DNA from: Rudanella lutea DSM 19387
Lineage (GTDB): Bacteria; Bacteroidota; Bacteroidia; Cytophagales; Spirosomataceae
Assembly: GCF_000383955.1 (NCBI RefSeq)
Contig: NZ_KB913013.1
Location: 2,648,694-2,712,693, forward strand
Direction: 5' to 3'
DNA: 64,000 nucleotides
This document shows positions 62,672 to 64,000 of the stretch, one piece after another; position 1 is the first letter of the stretch; each line of letters opens with the position of its first letter. The notes beneath the pieces are model-generated. The model made no database searches, was not told the DNA's origin, and was given only the letters and a program-made list of their open reading frames with translations. The position numbers and the translations under genes were made by a program.

Positions 62672-63331
62672 ATGCGTAAGATCAAACTGGCGCTCTGCGA
62701 CGACCATAACCTGTTTCGGGTAGGTATGGCTTCCATTTTGACGCAAATCCCCGACTTCGACCTGATTCTGGAAGCCGCCAACGGGCAGGAACTGATCGAC
62801 AAGATTGCGCGTCGTATGCCCGACGTCGTTCTGCTCGATCTGCAAATGCCTGTTCTCGACGGTACAGCTACGGCCGATTACCTGCGCGAACACCACCCAC
62901 TGGTTAAAATTGTGGTGCTTACCATGCACGACGAAGACCGGATGGTGCTGCACCTGCTCGAAAAGGGCGTTAGCGGCTACCTGCTGAAAGACTCCGACCC
63001 CGAAGAAGTCGAGAAAGCTGTTCGGAAGGTGATCGACGAAGGGGTTTATCTGAACGAGTTTGTGTCGCGGGCTATGCTGCGCAAAATGACCAACGCAGCG
63101 GCTGCTGCCAAGCCAGCCTCTACGCTGTACAACAGCAAGATTCTCCTATCGGAACGCGAAAAAGAGGTTCTCAAGCTCATTTGCGAGGGCCTGTCGACCG
63201 CCGAAATCAGCGAAAAGATATTCCTCAGCCCCCGCACCGTTGAGGGGCACCGGCTCCGCATTCTGGAAAAAACAGGCACCAAAAACACCGCCGGTATGGT
63301 TGCCTACGCGTTTAAGAATAATTTGGTTTAA
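62672..63331 (+). CDS. NarL/LuxR-type response regulator
   Basis: 219 residues. Receiver domain with acidic pair CDDHN, phospho-acceptor Asp56 (VVLLDLQMPVLDG), Thr in VVLTMHDE and Lys in LLKDSDPEE. The C-terminal LuxR helix-turn-helix (about 150-215) is LSEREKEVLKLICEGLST, AEISEKIFLSPRTVEGHRLR. Binds DNA when phosphorylated, presumably including its own promoter. 13 nt after the kinase gene. Confidence 0.94.
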   Translation: MRKIKLALCDDHNLFRVGMASILTQIPDFDLILEAANGQELIDKIARRMPDVVLLDLQMPVLDGTATADYLREHHPLVKIVVLTMHDEDRMVLHLLEKGVSGYLLKDSDPEEVEKAVRKVIDEGVYLNEFVSRAMLRKMTNAAAAAKPASTLYNSKILLSEREKEVLKLICEGLSTAEISEKIFLSPRTVEGHRLRILEKTGTKNTAGMVAYAFKNNLV

Positions 63332-63440
63332 AGGGGGAGAAAAGTGGGAAAGGGAGGAAAGGGACGCAAGCGCGGCAAACCCTTCCTCCCTTTCCTCCCT
63401 TCTCCCTTTCCTCCTTTCCTCCCCCCTTCCTACCTTTCCT
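63331..63440. repeat. Purine-tract hairpin (GGAAAGGGAGG family)
   Basis: The left arm (63331-63363) is a purine run GGGGGAGAAAAGTGGGAAAG and the right arm (63380-63432) pyrimidine words CCTCCCTTTCCTCCC and CTTCTCCCTTTCC; imperfect pairing, loop about 16 nt. It fills the gap between convergent genes ending at 63331 and 63430. Confidence 0.8.
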
Positions 63441-63831
63441 GACACAATTCAACCAACACCCCGTTGGTGCCTTTGGGATGCAGAAAGCAAACCAGCTTGT
63501 TGTCGGCTCCGAGCTTGGGGGTTTCGTTGAGCAGCGTAAAGCCCTCGTTCCGAAGCCGTTCCATCTCAGCCACAATATCATCGACCTCAAAGGCGATGTG
63601 ATGAATTCCCTCGCCTTTTTTCTCGATAAACCTGGCGATAGGACTGCTGGGATCAGTGGCTTCGAGCAGCTCTATCTTGGTTTGGTTGACCCGAAAAAAT
63701 GAAGTCGTTACGTTTTCTGACTCTACCGTTTCTGCTTTGTAGGGGGCTACATTGAGCAACTTCTGAAAGAGTTCGTTGGACTGGGTCAGACTCCGGACGG
63801 CAATGCCAATATGTTCGACGTTGGTCAGCAT
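63430..63831 (-). CDS. mce: Methylmalonyl-CoA epimerase
   Basis: 133 residues. Glyoxalase/bleomycin-fold: NVEHIGIAVRSLTQSNELFQ (His metal ligand), LLEATDPSSPIARFIEKKGEG, HHIAFEVDDIVAEMERL and a Glu-bearing C-terminal GVLVELCQER. The order of His/Gln/His/Glu ligands fits the family. Converts S- to R-methylmalonyl-CoA for the propionate pathway; the mutase genes are not in the window. Confidence 0.93.
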   Translation of the reverse strand: MLTNVEHIGIAVRSLTQSNELFQKLLNVAPYKAETVESENVTTSFFRVNQTKIELLEATDPSSPIARFIEKKGEGIHHIAFEVDDIVAEMERLRNEGFTLLNETPKLGADNKLVCFLHPKGTNGVLVELCQER

Positions 63832-63980
63832 GTTTCGTTTTCAAAAAATAGATAAAACCGGACTGTGCGTTCGGTAATGAACTTTACAAGCCGGGCAAAA
63901 GTTAGTATTTTGAGACTGGATAACGAATTCCGGCAGGAGCTTTATCCCGTCTACACGTTTCATAATTCATTGACACAGCG

Positions 63981-64000
63981 ATGGTAACTGTATCAGAAAG
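63981..64000 (+). CDS. Possible start of a downstream gene (six codons only)
   Basis: ATG at 63981 opens a frame (M-V-T-V-S-E) that runs off the window. Divergent from mce. Too short to identify. Confidence 0.2.

Overview
The window is a dense, high-GC chromosomal segment of a Bacteroidota bacterium, most likely order Cytophagales and close to Spirosoma/Fibrella (inferred from gene content; no rRNA marker is present). Shine-Dalgarno sites are not evident. Several genes carry the Bacteroidota -7 promoter element TAnnTTTG about 20-40 nt before the start codon. Two bacillithiol genes (bshA and a ytxJ-type bacilliredoxin) are present, as are lipid A/LPS genes (kdtA, GT9, GT25) and many exported proteins. 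No rRNA, tRNA or CRISPR array was seen.

Layout. 1-9.4 kb: truncated class A beta-lactamase-like gene, SdiA-regulated-type lipoprotein, GNAT, large exported glutaminase-like protein, DUF2237, an ECF sigma/anti-sigma-like pair, a possible SGNH protein and a Rieske lipoprotein. 9.4-20 kb: MerC protein with a putative metalloregulator operator, TapB-like protein, UbiA prenyltransferase, bshA, NDH-2, lipid hydroxylase, GT25, a degenerate thioredoxin-like protein and ffh. 20-29.8 kb: 1657-residue protein with 17 fibronectin-III-like repeats, PfkB kinase, Tat-exported Gfo/Idh/MocA oxidoreductase, murQ and an MDR oxidoreductase. 29.8-40.4 kb: uvrB, a dead histidine kinase joined to an IS5-type transposase tail, a PD40 propeller protein, S9 peptidase, DUF4177, GH2, SDR and GT9. 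40.5-45.9 kb: exported aminotransferase, exported amine oxidase and secreted Hint-domain protein in a row, then a CPBP protease and a single-domain response regulator. 46.4-48.1 kb: an AT-richer two-gene cassette, an AAA ATPase overlapping a TOPRIM/DUF4276-like protein, which looks like a transferred defence-type module. 48.1-57.2 kb: cystathionine beta-synthase, Uma2, rsgA, kdtA, bacilliredoxin, folB, DivIVA-like, WD40, phosphopantetheinyl transferase and a SirB1-like protein. 57.3-64 kb: galE-rfbB-rfbA nucleotide-sugar genes, a small conserved protein and 7-helix membrane protein upstream of a NarL-type two-component pair, and methylmalonyl-CoA epimerase.

Two things stand out. First, intergenic gaps repeatedly hold long inverted repeats whose arms are degenerate short tandem repeats (purine tracts, GAAAGAGY, GACRTTAGAC, GAACAATGAACAGT, GTTTATGGTT). 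At least eleven such loci occur in 64 kb. One has a perfect 32-bp stem that starts inside the rfbB stop codon, one fills the predicted ffh leader, and one has supplied the last codons of bshA. Second, the ATPase/TOPRIM-like cassette and the aminotransferase-amine oxidase-Hint row are candidate uncharacterised systems.
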